Assembly: GCA_029210625.1 (NCBI GenBank)
Contig: JARGFU010000016.1
Location: 98,888-162,887, forward strand
Direction of reading: 5' to 3'
Length of the DNA stretch: 64,000 bases
Source: Deltaproteobacteria bacterium
GTDB taxonomy: Bacteria > Myxococcota > Myxococcia > SLRQ01
The notes under the pieces were generated by a model, which was not told the DNA's origin, did not search any database, and saw only the letters and a list, made by a program, of their open reading frames with translations. Positions 1-8,144 of this stretch are shown here, piece by piece. How positions within the stretch are numbered: the stretch's first letter is position 1; each line of letters begins with the position of its first letter. The translations under genes and the position numbers were made by a program.

Positions 1-1
1 C

Positions 2-742
2 CACATCGGCCGCGAGCCCGATGGGCCCTGTACGGCCTGCCACGCCGTCGAGGCGCCGAAGCCCACCCTGAAGGCGGAGCGCTGCATCTTCTGCCACGAC
101 GAGGACGACACCGCCCCCACGCGCTATCGCCTCCTCGACCGGGCGAAGCCGCTCCCCCTCGCGCTCCCCCACGAGCGCCACGCGAAGGAGGGCGACTGCC
201 GGACCTGCCACGCCCGGACCGTCCGCGATCAGCTGGTGCAGGGCGAGGCCTTCATGCCCTCGTCGCTCTGCTTCGACTGCCACCAGGAGCGCCAGGTCGT
301 CGCCGCCACCGACCGCTGCGAGAGCTGCCACGGCGAGGGGAAGCGCCTGACGCCTCCGGCCGGTCACCGCGCGTCCAGCTGGATGCGGCGCCACGGGGAG
401 GCCTCTCGCTGGACCGGCGGGATCCACGGCGAGGACTGCGCCCTCTGCCACCGGGCCGACGCCTGCCAGACCTGCCATCAGCAGCGGGCGCCCGCCGATC
501 ACAACGGCCTCTGGCGCCTGCGCGGCCACGGCCGGGTGGCCGCCTGGGATCGGGAGGGCTGCAAGACCTGCCACGAGTCGGGGCAGTGCGTCGCCTGCCA
601 CCGCAGCACCCAGCCGCTCAACCACCAGGGCGCCTGGACCTCGCTCCACGGCGCCGTGGCCGGGGACCGGGAGAACCCCTCCTGCCTGACCTGCCACCGG
701 CCGACCGCCTGCGTCGCCTGCCACGCGGGAGCCACGCCATGA
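2..742 (+). CDS. Multihaem c-type cytochrome, 5'-truncated by window edge
   Basis: The reading frame is open from base 2 to the TGA at 740-742, so the start lies upstream of the window. At least 246 residues are visible and contain eleven CxxCH haem-binding motifs (among them CTACH, CIFCH, CRTCH, CFDCH, CESCH, CALCH, CQTCH, CKTCH), spaced 10-30 residues apart with many extra His that could be distal ligands. This is a periplasmic or extracellular multihaem electron-transfer protein of the cytochrome c3/c7-like type. It overlaps the next cytochrome gene by 4 nt (ATGA), so the two are translationally coupled and probably pass electrons to each other. A GTG at 236 could be called as a start, but the three haem motifs upstream in the same frame argue that it is internal. 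Confidence 0.9.
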   Translation, partial: HIGREPDGPCTACHAVEAPKPTLKAERCIFCHDEDDTAPTRYRLLDRAKPLPLALPHERHAKEGDCRTCHARTVRDQLVQGEAFMPSSLCFDCHQERQVVAATDRCESCHGEGKRLTPPAGHRASSWMRRHGEASRWTGGIHGEDCALCHRADACQTCHQQRAPADHNGLWRLRGHGRVAAWDREGCKTCHESGQCVACHRSTQPLNHQGAWTSLHGAVAGDRENPSCLTCHRPTACVACHAGATP

Positions 743-3471
743 GCGCGAAGATCACGAAGATCACGTGGGGTCCGCTGGGCGTGGGGCTCCTCCTCTTGCT
801 GCTCTGCGCGGCCTGTGAGGGCGCGCCCCTCGCGGACGGGGTGCCCGACGATCTGAGCTGCTCCACCTGCCACGGGGGCCCCGAGAGCAGCGCGCCCCCC
901 TCCGCCCTCTCCGGGGAGACCGCCACCGAGGCCATCGGGGTGGGCGCCCACCAGGCCCACCTCCAGGACGGCGCCATCCGGGCGGCCCTCCCTTGCGAGA
1001 GCTGCCACGTGGTGCCCGCCGAGATCGGCGCGGCCGGCCACGTCGATCCCCTCCCGGCCGAGGTGAGCTTCGAGGCCGGCCTGGACAAGGCGACCGGTCA
1101 GGGCACCTGGGACCGGACCACCGCCACCTGCAGCGAGGTCTACTGCCACGGCGTGACCCTCGCGGGGGGGACCACCAAGACCCCGGTCTGGACCCTCGTG
1201 GACGGCTCCCAGAGCCAGTGCGGCAGCTGCCACGGCAACCCCCCGGTGACGCCCACCCACCCGGCGGCGAGCCAGTGCCACCTCTGCCACCGCGGGACGG
1301 TGGCCGCCGACGGCAGCATCGACGTCGCCGGCGGGATGCACATCGACGGCAAGCTCGACGTCGACGGCACCGCCTGCGACTCCTGCCACGGCGGGAGCGG
1401 CGAGCCCGCGCCGCCGCTGGACCTCGCGGGGAACACCGAGACCACCGCGCCCGGGGTCGGCGCCCACCGCGAGCACCTCGCCGCCTCGAGCTGGCACCGC
1501 ACGATGATCTGCGACGACTGCCACCTCGTGCCCGGGCAGATCGACGCGGCCGGGCACCTCGACACGCCGGCCCCGGCGGAGCTGACCTGGGCGGGGATCG
1601 CGATCGCCGACGGCGCGGCGCCCACCTACGATCGGACGACCGGCGCCTGCGCCGACGCCTACTGCCACGGCGGCACCCTGAAGCTCGGGCCGGGCACGGT
1701 GCCGGCCCCGGTCTGGACCGTGGTGGACGACAGCCAGGATGCCTGCGGCGCCTGCCACGGGGTGCCGCCGGGCGGCAGCCACCCCCCCGTCTCGCCCACC
1801 GAGTGCGGCAGCTGCCACCCCTGGAGCGGGCTGACCCCCGACGATCCGGCCACCCACATCGACGGCAAGGTCGACCTCGCCTCCATGGCCTGCGACGCCT
1901 GCCACGGCGGCGGCGGGGTCGCCGCGCCGCCCCTCGATCTCTCGGGCAACGTCGCGAAGAGCGAGCCCGGGGTCGGCGCCCACCGGGAGCACCTGGCCTC
2001 CTCGGTCTGGCACCGCACGATGGCCTGCGACGACTGCCACCTCGTGCCGCAGGCCGTCGGCGATCCGGGGCACCTCGACACCCCCCCGCCGGCCGAGCTC
2101 ACCTGGGCCGGGATCGCCGTGGCCGGGGGCGCGGCGCCCGTCTACGATCCGGTGACCGGCCGCTGCAGCGACACCTACTGCCACGGCGCCACCCTCCCCA
2201 CCGGCCCGGGCACCGTGCCCGCGCCGACCTGGACCACGGTGGACGGAAGCCAGGACGCCTGCGGCACCTGTCACGGCTTGCCGCCGGGCGGGGTGCATCC
2301 CACCCTCCAGAGCTTCGAGTGCGGCCCCTGCCACACCTTCAACGGCCTGAACCCGGCGGATCCCACGACCCACGTCGACGGCAAGATCGACGTCCTCTAC
2401 TGCGACGGCTGCCACGGCTTCCCCCCGGCGACCGGCGCGCACCCGCTCCACGTGGGCGACGCGGACGCCACGAGCTGGGCGAGCTACGGCGGCCTGCTCC
2501 ACGCCGCCGACGTGCGGGCCGGCGCGGCGACCTACCTCTTCGACTGCGGCCAGTGCCACCCGCGCGACGTGGCGCGGCACGCCGACGGCACCGTCGACGT
2601 GGAGGTCGGCTCGACCGGTGTCCCCGGGGGCACCCTGCGCTCCCTCTCGACGCCGACGGCGAGCTACACCGGCGGGGTCTGCCGCGAGGTCTACTGCCAC
2701 TCGACCGGCCAGGAGACCCCGGCCTACGTCGACTCGCCGCCCTGGACCGGCGGCTTCACCGGCCCGCGCTGCGCGAGCTGCCACGAGAACCCACCCTCCT
2801 ACGCCAGCGGCGGCGCGGGCACGGCGACGGCGAACACCCACCTCCAGATCGCCGACGACGGCGTCGAGTACGGGCACTTCGGGGGCCTGCCGGGCCCCTG
2901 GCACACGAGCTACCACGGCGGCGGCAGCCCGGGCGACGCGGCCTCGCCGCTGACCTGCCAGACCTGCCACTACGACACGGTCGATCCCGCGGCGGTGGGG
3001 CCCGGCGGCTTCTACTGGCTGAACACCTCCGGCAGCTACGAGCGCGGCTCGGGCCACTGGATGGACTGCACCCGCTGCCACACCGGCGCCGGCGGCGCGC
3101 CGGCGCAGGGGGTCGGAGGCGTCCAGCCGGCGGCCCACGTCAACGGCGTGCGCGACGTGGTCTTCGAGCAGCGCACCTCGATCCCCGCGGGCACCCCGGG
3201 GATCCCCGCGGCACCCAACCGGCCGACCTACCCGACCTGGGTCACCGCCGCCCCCAGCGCCGCGGATCGGCCGCCGGGCTCGGTCGTCGACGGGATCACC
3301 TGGTCGGTGGACCTGACCCTCTCGACCTACGATCCCGCCGACAAGAGCTGCCAGAACGTCGGCTGCCACATCCTCCAGTCCTTCGGGACCGGCATGGCCC
3401 AGTACGAGCCGCTGCAGTGGGGGGTGACGCCCGTCGGCTGGTCGACCTGCAACGCCTGCCACCAGAACTGA
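739..3471 (+). CDS. Large multihaem cytochrome, CxxxxCH/CxxCH family, probable lipoprotein
   Basis: A 910-residue exported protein. The ATG at 739 overlaps the previous stop (ATGA) and gives a signal peptide with a Leu-rich core ending in CAAC, a loose lipobox. I count 18 CxxCH motifs and 5 CxxxxCH motifs (CSEVYCH, CADAYCH, CSDTYCH, CREVYCH, CQNVGCH), so up to 23 haems. The CxxxxCH followed by CxxCH arrangement matches the family first described in Geobacter. Residues about 60-550 are three repeated modules (GVGAH..HL, CDDCHLVP, GHLDTP, CHG.TL, WT.VD.SQ, CG.CHG.PP). The likely role is extracellular electron transfer; electron donor and acceptor cannot be read from sequence. An in-frame codon at 586 would extend the ORF but reads through the upstream gene in another frame, so it was rejected. 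Confidence 0.92.
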   Translation: MSAKITKITWGPLGVGLLLLLLCAACEGAPLADGVPDDLSCSTCHGGPESSAPPSALSGETATEAIGVGAHQAHLQDGAIRAALPCESCHVVPAEIGAAGHVDPLPAEVSFEAGLDKATGQGTWDRTTATCSEVYCHGVTLAGGTTKTPVWTLVDGSQSQCGSCHGNPPVTPTHPAASQCHLCHRGTVAADGSIDVAGGMHIDGKLDVDGTACDSCHGGSGEPAPPLDLAGNTETTAPGVGAHREHLAASSWHRTMICDDCHLVPGQIDAAGHLDTPAPAELTWAGIAIADGAAPTYDRTTGACADAYCHGGTLKLGPGTVPAPVWTVVDDSQDACGACHGVPPGGSHPPVSPTECGSCHPWSGLTPDDPATHIDGKVDLASMACDACHGGGGVAAPPLDLSGNVAKSEPGVGAHREHLASSVWHRTMACDDCHLVPQAVGDPGHLDTPPPAELTWAGIAVAGGAAPVYDPVTGRCSDTYCHGATLPTGPGTVPAPTWTTVDGSQDACGTCHGLPPGGVHPTLQSFECGPCHTFNGLNPADPTTHVDGKIDVLYCDGCHGFPPATGAHPLHVGDADATSWASYGGLLHAADVRAGAATYLFDCGQCHPRDVARHADGTVDVEVGSTGVPGGTLRSLSTPTASYTGGVCREVYCHSTGQETPAYVDSPPWTGGFTGPRCASCHENPPSYASGGAGTATANTHLQIADDGVEYGHFGGLPGPWHTSYHGGGSPGDAASPLTCQTCHYDTVDPAAVGPGGFYWLNTSGSYERGSGHWMDCTRCHTGAGGAPAQGVGGVQPAAHVNGVRDVVFEQRTSIPAGTPGIPAAPNRPTYPTWVTAAPSAADRPPGSVVDGITWSVDLTLSTYDPADKSCQNVGCHILQSFGTGMAQYEPLQWGVTPVGWSTCNACHQN

Positions 3472-3495
3472 AGGCCTGGAATAGCCCTCGGGGTG

Positions 3496-3514
3496 GCCGG
3501 TTCCAGCGACCGGC
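3496..3514. other. Small hairpin between cytochrome and rhodanese-like genes
   Basis: A perfect 6-bp inverted repeat (gccggt / accggc, 7-nt loop) lies in the 61-bp gap after the large cytochrome. There is no T-run, so it is not a classical terminator; it may be an RNA processing or stability element, or chance in GC-rich DNA. Confidence 0.3.
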
Positions 3515-3532
3515 ACTAGAAGTGGTGCACCC

Positions 3533-4069
3533 ATGACCGCACTGGCTCGCCTCATCCCCGCCTCGCTGGGCCTCCTCCTCCTGGGGTCACTCCTGGGGCT
3601 GGGCAACCACGCGCTGCGCTTCGAGGGGCTCTTCCCCGCGCCCGCCGAGGCGGCCGCCGCCTGCGGTGAGGGGACGACGGGGGCGCCCGTGCTCCAGAGC
3701 GCCGAGGAGGCCGGCACCCTCTGCGCCGGCGGCCACATCCTCATCCTCGACGTCCGTGACGCCGAGACCTTCGCCCGGGGGCACGTCGCCGGGGCGGTGC
3801 ACCTGCCCTGCTCGGTGGGGAAGATCGAGGCGGAGATCGAGGGCCAGCTGATGGGCTCGGAGACGGTCCTGGTCTACGGCGCCGACACCGAGAGCGCCCT
3901 GCCGGTGGCCTCCTCCCTGCTGCTGCGGGGCATCCACGACGTGCGGGTGATCGACGGCGGCTACCCGGCCTGGGAGGCCGCGAGCCTCGCCTGCGCCTCC
4001 GGTCCCTGCGCGGCCTGTGGCGCGGGCCACGAGGGCGGGCCCAGCCATGAGGGGCACGACCATGAGTAG
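3533..4069 (+). CDS. Secreted rhodanese-like protein without catalytic Cys, His/Cys-rich tail
   Basis: 178 residues. An N-terminal hydrophobic stretch (about 8-27) followed by PAEAAA looks like a signal peptide. Residues about 55-150 follow the rhodanese fold (ILDVRDAETFARGHVAGAVHLP, then DGGYPAWEAA). In active rhodaneses the loop after the central strand begins with the sulfur-carrying Cys; here it reads LVYGADTESA, with Gly in that place, so sulfurtransferase activity is unlikely. The C-terminus is rich in possible metal ligands (CASGPCAACGAGHEGG, then GHDHE). It follows the cytochromes by 61 bp and overlaps the MauE-like gene by 8 nt, so a redox or metal-handling role in that group is plausible but inferred. 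Confidence 0.8.
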   Translation: MTALARLIPASLGLLLLGSLLGLGNHALRFEGLFPAPAEAAAACGEGTTGAPVLQSAEEAGTLCAGGHILILDVRDAETFARGHVAGAVHLPCSVGKIEAEIEGQLMGSETVLVYGADTESALPVASSLLLRGIHDVRVIDGGYPAWEAASLACASGPCAACGAGHEGGPSHEGHDHE

Positions 4070-4508
4070 GTCCCTCCCCGAGCGCGGCGCGGTCTGGGTC
4101 CTGAAGCTCTTCCTGGCCGTCGTCTGGCTCTGGGCCGGGATCGCCAAGCTGGGGGATCCGGCGGGCTTCGCCGAGGAGATCGCCAACTACCAGCTGCTGC
4201 CCTGGGTGGCGCCCTACGTCGCCTCGATCCTGCCCGGCGTGGAGATCGTCCTGGGGCTGGCCCTGCTCCTGCCCCCCTGGACCCGGATGGCCCGGGCCTC
4301 GGCCCTGCTCACCACCGGGGCCATGGCCGGCTTCACCTTCGCCGTGACCACCGTGGTGGCCCGGGGCATCGACATCTCCTGCGGCTGCTTCGGCACCGGC
4401 ACCGGGCCGGTCACCGGCCTGACCGTCCTGCGGGACGTGGCGCTGACCGCGGCGGCCGCGGCGGCGCTCTGGCTCTCCCAGCGGGCGGCGCGAGAGCGCG
4501 AGGGCTAG
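4062..4508 (+). CDS. MauE/DoxX-family membrane protein
   Basis: 148 residues with about four transmembrane helices. The start chosen is the ATG at 4062, which overlaps the rhodanese-like gene by 8 nt; an upstream in-frame start at 4017 would lie deep inside that gene. The sequence has the family signature WLWAGIAKL near the N-terminus and a CGCFG motif after helix 3 (DISCGCFGTG), the thiol pair typical of MauE-type proteins, which are linked to periplasmic disulfide chemistry and maturation of redox proteins. Next to multihaem cytochromes it may help keep haem-binding or metal-binding thiols reduced; that role is inferred. The stop overlaps the convergent TPR gene by 4 nt. Confidence 0.8.
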   Translation: MSRSLPERGAVWVLKLFLAVVWLWAGIAKLGDPAGFAEEIANYQLLPWVAPYVASILPGVEIVLGLALLLPPWTRMARASALLTTGAMAGFTFAVTTVVARGIDISCGCFGTGTGPVTGLTVLRDVALTAAAAAALWLSQRAAREREG

Positions 4509-5092
4509 CCCAGCTTCTTGAGCTGGGCGATGGCCTGGCGGCCGACCTCGCCGTGGGGGTCGAGATCGCGGGCCTTGCGGAAGGCCTCCCGGGCCCCCTC
4601 CTTCTCGCCCCGCAGCTTCTTGCAGACCCCCACCTGGAGGTGGGCGCTGGGCAGGTCGCGGTCGATGGCGAGCGCCCGCTGGAACTCCTCGAGGGCCTCG
4701 TCCACGTCGCCGTCGAGGAGGTGCTCCTGTCCCCGGGCCAGGTGGGGCTCGGCGTCGGAGATCAGCTCGACGTCGAAGAGGGCGCGCCCGCCGACGTTCA
4801 TCACCAGGGCCCGCAGGAGGCCCGTGTACCAGAAGGTGGCGGCCTCGGCGGCGAGGAAGGCCGCCATGGGCAGGTCGGGCAGGAGCGGCTTGCCCCGGAA
4901 CTTGAAGCGCACCTTGGTGTAGACGCCCTTCTTGGCCCAGTAGGTGACCTCGCCGCGGACCTTCTCCAGCACCTGATCGAGGCGCTCGAGCTGCCGATCG
5001 ATCTCGATGACGATCGGCTCGGTGGGCAGCGCCTCCTTCGGATCGGCCTCTTCTTCGATCTCGGGGATCTTGGGATCGTCGCCTTCGCTCAT
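4505..5092 (-). CDS. TPR-repeat protein
   Basis: 195 residues, no signal peptide, acidic N-terminus (about 1-25). The central part (about 28-105) is not recognised. Residues about 120-190 form two tetratricopeptide repeats (ARGQEHLLDGDVDEALEEFQ; AHLQVGVCKKLRGEKEGARE), a protein-protein interaction scaffold. The gene is divergent from the cpaF-type gene and convergent with the MauE-like gene. Cytoplasmic; the partner is unknown. Confidence 0.8.
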   Translation of the reverse strand: MSEGDDPKIPEIEEEADPKEALPTEPIVIEIDRQLERLDQVLEKVRGEVTYWAKKGVYTKVRFKFRGKPLLPDLPMAAFLAAEAATFWYTGLLRALVMNVGGRALFDVELISDAEPHLARGQEHLLDGDVDEALEEFQRALAIDRDLPSAHLQVGVCKKLRGEKEGAREAFRKARDLDPHGEVGRQAIAQLKKLG

Positions 5093-5151
5093 GATTCGCC
5101 TCCAGACTCTAGCACGGGGTGGGGGAGGGCGGATCGCGTCCGGGTGCCCCG

Positions 5152-5181
5152 TTGACCGGCATCGAGCGCCTGTCCTAGCGT
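5152..5181 (+). promoter_or_regulatory. Possible sigma70-type promoter of the CpaF-type gene
   Basis: TTGACC at 5152-5157 is followed 18 nt later by TAGCGT at 5176-5181. Transcription would begin within a few bases of the ATG at 5189, implying a leaderless or nearly leaderless mRNA; no Shine-Dalgarno sequence is visible before the ATG. The -10 match is weak. Confidence 0.3.
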
Positions 5182-5188
5182 CTTCGGC

Positions 5189-6886
5189 ATGGGAATGTAC
5201 GAGGAATCACTACGCCACTTCCTGAAGCCCATCGGGGAGTTCCTGGACGACCCCAAGGTCTCCGAGATCATGATCAACGGTCCCGAGGAGATCTGGATCG
5301 AGAAGGGGGGCAACCTCACCCTCACCCAGGCCAAGTTCACCAACGAGGGACTCGAGGCCGCCGCCCGGAACATGGCGCAGTTCGTCGGCCGGATCCTCGA
5401 CGACGAGCGGCCCCGCCTCGACGCCCGGCTGCCGGACGGCTCGCGGATCCACATCGTGATGCCGCCGATCGCCCGCAAGGGCTGCACCATCGCCATCCGG
5501 AAGTTCTTCCCGGACAAGCTGACGGTGGCGAACCTCGTGCAGTTCGGCTCGATGTCGCCGGCCATGGCGAACTTCATCGACGCCTGCGTGCAGCTGAAGG
5601 AGAACGTCATCGTCTCGGGGGGTACCGGCTCCGGCAAGACCACCATGCTCAACTGCGTGGCGGCCTACATCCACGATGAAGAACGCATCATCACCATCGA
5701 GGATTCCGCCGAGCTGCAGATGAACCAGGAGCACCTCGTGCCCTTCGAGTCGCGGCCGCCGGACAAGTTCGGCAAGGGCAAGGTGGACATGGGCGATCTG
5801 CTCCAGTCCTCCCTGCGGCTGCGCCCCGACCGGATCGTCGTCGGCGAGGTCCGCGGCGGCGAGGCCTTCCACCTGATGCAGGCGATGAACACCGGCCACG
5901 GCGGCTCCCTGGCCACCGTCCACGCCAACACGCCCACCGACACCCTGCGGCGCCTCGAGTCCCTCTGCCTCCAGAGCGGCATCGACCTGCCGATGGTGGC
6001 GGTCCGCGCCCAGGTGGCCTCGGCCATCAACATCACGCTCTGCTGCGCCCGCCTCTCCGATGGCTCTCGGCGCACCACCCACATCTCCGAGGTGCTGCCC
6101 CTCAACGAGAAGGGCGACTACCGCACCCAGGACATCTTCGTCTTCACCCAGACCCACAAGGACGCCGACGGGAAGATCCACGGCTACCACTCGCCCACCG
6201 GGCTGATCCCGACCTTCTTCGAGCAGCTCAAGGCCTTCGGCTTCGGCTACATGGACGAGGAGTTCTTCGATCCGGCGACCTACGGTCAGGTGCCGCCCCC
6301 GAGCTTCGTGGGCGCGGGCTTCAAGCCCCGCTGGTCCCCCAGCCTCAAGCACCGCGAGGAGGGGCTGCCCGATCCCGAGCACAACCCCGTCGCCGACGCG
6401 CTGCGCGAGAAGGGGAAGACGCGCGAGATCATCGTGCGCACCGGCATGGAGGGCAAGGAGCCGCCCAAGCCGATGGCGCCCCCGAAGGCCGAGGCCACCG
6501 ACCTGGGCGACGACGCGGACGCGGCCCCGGCGGCGGCCACCCCGCCTCCACCCGAGGACGAGTACGACGAGCCCTCCACCCGGATCGGCGCGGCGCCGGC
6601 GGCGGTGAAGGCCCAGGCCCGGGGCGACGAGCTCGGCGCGGCCGTGCCGGCCACCGCCGAGAAGGAGGAGTCCACCGACCCCGGCGCCGACGACGCGCCG
6701 GTCGGCCTCTCCGACGAGGAGGCGGCCATCGCCGCGGCCCTCGCCGCGGCCGAGGCGGCCGAACAGCCCTCGATCCAGCTCGCCGACGACTTCGCCGAGG
6801 AGGCGAAGGCCTACGAGGATCAATCCTCCAATGGGCCGGAGGGGCGGCCCCGGCGCAGGCGCGGGGGGACGATCGGCCGCAAGTAG
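5189..6886 (+). CDS. CpaF/TadA-type secretion ATPase with long disordered tail
   Basis: 565 residues, type II/IV secretion NTPase of the CpaF class. The N-terminal domain (about 1-110) has the family motif DPKVSEIMINGPEEIWIE; Walker A is GGTGSGKTT (144-152), followed by the acidic IEDSAELQ box and the His-box region GHGGSLATVHANTP. Such hexameric ATPases power assembly of Tad/Flp-type pili or related export. Residues from about 400 to the end are unlike the family: an Ala/Pro/Glu/Asp-rich low-complexity tail ending in a basic RRRRGG patch. No other tad, cpa or pil gene is adjacent, so this is an orphan ATPase. Two ATGs (5189 and 5195) are possible starts; the first was kept. Confidence 0.88.
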   Translation: MGMYEESLRHFLKPIGEFLDDPKVSEIMINGPEEIWIEKGGNLTLTQAKFTNEGLEAAARNMAQFVGRILDDERPRLDARLPDGSRIHIVMPPIARKGCTIAIRKFFPDKLTVANLVQFGSMSPAMANFIDACVQLKENVIVSGGTGSGKTTMLNCVAAYIHDEERIITIEDSAELQMNQEHLVPFESRPPDKFGKGKVDMGDLLQSSLRLRPDRIVVGEVRGGEAFHLMQAMNTGHGGSLATVHANTPTDTLRRLESLCLQSGIDLPMVAVRAQVASAINITLCCARLSDGSRRTTHISEVLPLNEKGDYRTQDIFVFTQTHKDADGKIHGYHSPTGLIPTFFEQLKAFGFGYMDEEFFDPATYGQVPPPSFVGAGFKPRWSPSLKHREEGLPDPEHNPVADALREKGKTREIIVRTGMEGKEPPKPMAPPKAEATDLGDDADAAPAAATPPPPEDEYDEPSTRIGAAPAAVKAQARGDELGAAVPATAEKEESTDPGADDAPVGLSDEEAAIAAALAAAEAAEQPSIQLADDFAEEAKAYEDQSSNGPEGRPRRRRGGTIGRK

Positions 6887-6964
6887 GCTGCGAGCTACGA
6901 GCTACGAGCTACGAGCTCGGGCAGCGCTGTGCGCCCGGTTGCTCGCAGCTCACAGCTCATAGCC
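6886..6964. repeat. Heptamer tandem repeat forming an imperfect hairpin
   Basis: The left arm holds three copies of cgagcta plus cgagctc (6891-6918); the right arm (6941-6964) holds agctcgc/agctcac/agctcat-type heptamers in inverse orientation. The pentamer GAGCT is constant and two bases vary in each unit. The arms can pair over about 24 bp with mismatches at the variable positions. It fills the 130-bp gap between two convergent genes and may act as a bidirectional terminator. It belongs to the same family as the arrays at 21145, 38761 and 39443. Confidence 0.75.
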
Positions 6965-7016
6965 AGGAAGTCAAGCCGCGGCCGCTCACCGAGCGTCCGT
7001 GGAGCCCGGCTGCTTG

Positions 7017-8144
7017 CTACTGCGAGGCGCGGACCTCTGCACACGAGATCCCCTCATCCGGCGCGCAGTTCTTCCCGATGACGCAGCCGCCGATCCCGTC
7101 GATGTTCACGCAGGAGAGCTGCCCGCGGCACTGATCCCCGCCGAGCTGGCAGGGCGCGCGGGTCATCCCGCAGGAGCGGGTGGTGGTGTCGCAGGTGTCC
7201 TGGGGGCAGTCGGTGTCCTGCACGCAGGAGCAGAAGCCCGTGCCCGAGGCGCCGCCCTCGTGGCCGATGCAGCGGCCGGCGCACTGGCCGATGGTCTCGC
7301 CCGCGGCGATGGCGCAGCGGCCGCCGGGGCACTCGTCGTCGGTGGTGCAGCTGGCGCCGGTGGGGGCGCAGTCCTCGTCCCGGCCGCAGAGGCTCTGGGT
7401 GAGGATCACCACGAAGTGGCAGTCGAAGCCGTTGGGGCAGGGCTGATCGTTGCTGCAGTCGACCCCGCAGAAGGAGGCCCGCCCGCCCGGGACCGAGGTG
7501 TCGACCAGGCAGTAGTTGCCCGGGTCGTCGCAGAGGGAGAGGCCCGAGCCCGCCGAGAGCTGGCACTGCTCGCAGTAGGGGCCGCGGGTGTCGTCGACGC
7601 AGACCGTGTCCTCCTCGACGGCGTCGTACTCGCAGAGCTGCACGTAGTCGCAGAAGCTCTGGTCGTCGCAGAGGCCGGCCTTGCACCGGCCCACGTCGCA
7701 CTCGGGGTCGTCCACCGGGCAGCGGCAGACCTGGGCGAGCGGGCAGTCGCCGTTGACCCGGCAGCCCGGCTCGCAGCGGAAGGTCACCAGGTTGCAGAGG
7801 GTGCCGATGGGGCAGTGGATGTCCGAGGTGCAGTGGCTCTCCTCGATGCACTGGTTCTGGGCCGTGTCGCAGAAGTTCTCGCTCGGGCACTCGGCGTTGG
7901 TCTCGCAGCCCACCCGCGGCTGGCAGGTGCCCGCCTGGTTGCAGAAGGCGTCCGAGCCGCAGGCGGCGTCGGTGGTGCAGAGGCAGACCTTCGGCTTGAA
8001 CTTGTCGGAGCAGACGAAGCCGTCGCCGTTCTCGGCCACGCACTGGGCGTCGTCGACGCAGCCGCCGACCAGGTCGGGGTCGTTGGGGCAGCCGGCCGAG
8101 AGGAGGAGCAGGCCGAGGCAGGCGGTGAGGATCGAGCGCATCAT
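7017..8144 (-). CDS. Cys-rich secreted lipoprotein (last gene of five-gene operon)
   Basis: 375 residues with a lipoprotein signal peptide ending LLSAGC. The mature protein is a chain of short disulfide-rich units of about 20-25 residues with the pattern CxxDxxC...xFCNxxxGTC, which resembles the repeats common in myxobacterial surface lipoproteins; nearly 60 Cys are present. No catalytic domain is seen. The ATG at 8144 overlaps the upstream stop as ATGA; an alternative ATG at 8141 follows directly. It is the distal gene of the operon running from 15562 to 7017 and is probably displayed on the cell envelope together with the other products. Confidence 0.82.
   Translation of the reverse strand: MMRSILTACLGLLLLSAGCPNDPDLVGGCVDDAQCVAENGDGFVCSDKFKPKVCLCTTDAACGSDAFCNQAGTCQPRVGCETNAECPSENFCDTAQNQCIEESHCTSDIHCPIGTLCNLVTFRCEPGCRVNGDCPLAQVCRCPVDDPECDVGRCKAGLCDDQSFCDYVQLCEYDAVEEDTVCVDDTRGPYCEQCQLSAGSGLSLCDDPGNYCLVDTSVPGGRASFCGVDCSNDQPCPNGFDCHFVVILTQSLCGRDEDCAPTGASCTTDDECPGGRCAIAAGETIGQCAGRCIGHEGGASGTGFCSCVQDTDCPQDTCDTTTRSCGMTRAPCQLGGDQCRGQLSCVNIDGIGGCVIGKNCAPDEGISCAEVRASQ

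Noticed and set aside
499..3744. Very long minus-strand open frame opposite the cytochrome genes (1081 codons)
   Set aside because: It is the antisense shadow of a GC-rich gene full of TGCCAC codons; the plus strand has regular haem motifs and a signal peptide, the minus strand only Gly/Arg/Val-rich sequence.
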